Source of the DNA: Novosphingobium sp. NDB2Meth1
GTDB lineage: Bacteria > Pseudomonadota > Alphaproteobacteria > Sphingomonadales > Sphingomonadaceae
Direction of reading: 5' to 3'
Assembly: GCF_900117425.1 (NCBI RefSeq)
Contig: NZ_FPEH01000015.1
Coordinates: 186,001-250,000 of the forward strand
DNA length: 64,000 bases
A model generated the notes under the pieces. It did no database searches, was not told the DNA's origin, and was given only the letters and a program-made list of their open reading frames with translations. The translations under genes and the position numbers were made by a program. Below, one piece after another: positions 63,367 through 64,000 of the stretch (the stretch's first letter is position 1; each line of letters opens with the position of its first letter).

Positions 63367-64000
63367 TCACGGCCGCGCATCCTCGAGGATCATCGCCGCG
63401 CCCTTTTCCGCCACCATCACCGTCGGCGCATTGGTATTGCCGCTGGTGATGTTGGGGAAGATCGAGGCATCGATCACGCGCAGGCCTTGAATGCCGTGCA
63501 CGCGCAGCTGCGCATCGACCACCGAAGTCGCCACATCGGGCCCCATCGCGCAGGTGCCGGTCGGGTGATAGACCGTATCCGCCCGTTCGCGGAAATCGGC
63601 GAGCTGGTCTTCCTCGGTGCGCACCTCGGGGCCGGGGATCAGTTCCTCGGTGATCATGTCCGCTAGCGGGCGGCTCTGCGCGATCCGGCGCAGCAGGCGG
63701 TTTCCGGCCAGCACTTCGGCGATGTCGTTCTCGGTCGAGAGGTAGTTCGGCTGGATCAGCGGATGCTCCAGCGGATCGGCCGAGCGTAGTTCCAGATGCC
63801 CCCGGCTCGTCGGGCGACAGGGATTGAATGAAAGCAGGAACGCCGAAAACGGGTCAGGATTGAGCAGCTTGCGCGCGGCCAAGGGCGTCTTGGTATAGCT
63901 GACCGGGCTGAAATAGAGCTGCAGATCGACGTTCGGCGCGTCCGGCCCGCTGCGCACAAAGCCGCCGCTCTGGTTCACGCTGAGCGACAAGGGCCCGCGC
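63367..64000 (-). CDS. GMC family oxidoreductase, C-terminal part (5' end outside window)
   Basis: The frame is open to the window end, ~211 residues. It shows the GMC C-terminal domain: HLELRSADPLEHPLIQPNYL, the active-site YHPTGTCAMGP (catalytic His) and the FAD segment VIDASIFPNITSGNTNAPTV with the second active-site residue Asn. Choline dehydrogenases and alcohol oxidases belong here. Its place beside the carnitine-like operon suggests an amine or alcohol substrate, but the N-terminal part is needed to judge. Confidence 0.9.
   Translation of the reverse strand, partial: RGPLSLSVNQSGGFVRSGPDAPNVDLQLYFSPVSYTKTPLAARKLLNPDPFSAFLLSFNPCRPTSRGHLELRSADPLEHPLIQPNYLSTENDIAEVLAGNRLLRRIAQSRPLADMITEELIPGPEVRTEEDQLADFRERADTVYHPTGTCAMGPDVATSVVDAQLRVHGIQGLRVIDASIFPNITSGNTNAPTVMVAEKGAAMILEDARP

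Overview
The window is GC-rich, densely coded chromosomal DNA of an alphaproteobacterium, most likely a sphingomonad of the Novosphingobium/Sphingobium type. Supporting this are the rimP-nusA-ylxR-infB-rbfA-truB-rpsO-pnp order, a GcrA cell-cycle regulator, HspQ, short inverted-repeat (REP-like) elements between genes, and many GTG/TTG starts with ATGA- or GTGA-type gene overlaps. The genus is an inference from gene content; no rRNA is present.

Layout. 1-4.7 kb: two convergent hybrid histidine kinases whose 3' ends overlap, a LuxR-type regulator with a degenerate receiver, and a PilZ protein. 5-6.8 kb: tRNA-Arg, a YhhQ-type transporter, and a small PspC operon. 7.1-19.5 kb: the translation/RNA housekeeping block (rimP, nusA, ylxR-like, infB, rbfA, truB, rpsO, pnp), interrupted by DUF1697, YceI, GNAT and site-2-protease genes. 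19.6-26.1 kb: an exported helical-repeat protein with a DUF3142 lipoprotein, a GGDEF cyclase, gcrA, an orphan ABC-2 permease, hspQ and tRNA-Ser. A decayed nuclease gene and a PAP2 phosphatase follow.

27.6-42.8 kb is the most interesting part. Two tandem H-NOX (heme/NO sensor) genes precede a hybrid histidine kinase and a stand-alone Hpt protein. Next to them lies a complete Wzx/Wzy-type exopolysaccharide locus: a fused GT26/priming transferase, flippase, two GT2 and one GT4 glycosyltransferases, polymerase, chain-length protein and export protein. It ends in a sigma-54-dependent response regulator. By eye, GG-N10-GC (-24/-12) elements precede the second H-NOX gene, the priming transferase, the export-protein operon and the regulator itself, with a near-match before the flippase. 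The same intergenic regions carry copies of one palindrome close to TTGCA-N3-TGCAA. Upstream of the second H-NOX, four copies have centres 20-22 bp apart. I infer one sigma-54 regulon linking NO sensing, a phosphorelay and capsule production, possibly as a feedback loop.

42.8-53.6 kb: a Rieske oxygenase, FAD oxidoreductase and APC permease with a frameshifted TetR/BetI-like regulator; a giant Pls/PosA-type NRPS-like membrane protein; and a serralysin-type RTX metalloprotease. 53.8-64 kb: glpD, an esterase-like hydrolase, two divergent LysR regulators, and a catabolic operon (gamma-butyrobetaine-hydroxylase-like dioxygenase, class II aldolase, MDR oxidoreductase, beta-hydroxyacid dehydrogenase). 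A convergent GMC oxidoreductase is cut by the window end. This island and the Rieske cluster suggest use of carnitine-like or other quaternary ammonium compounds; the substrate is inferred.
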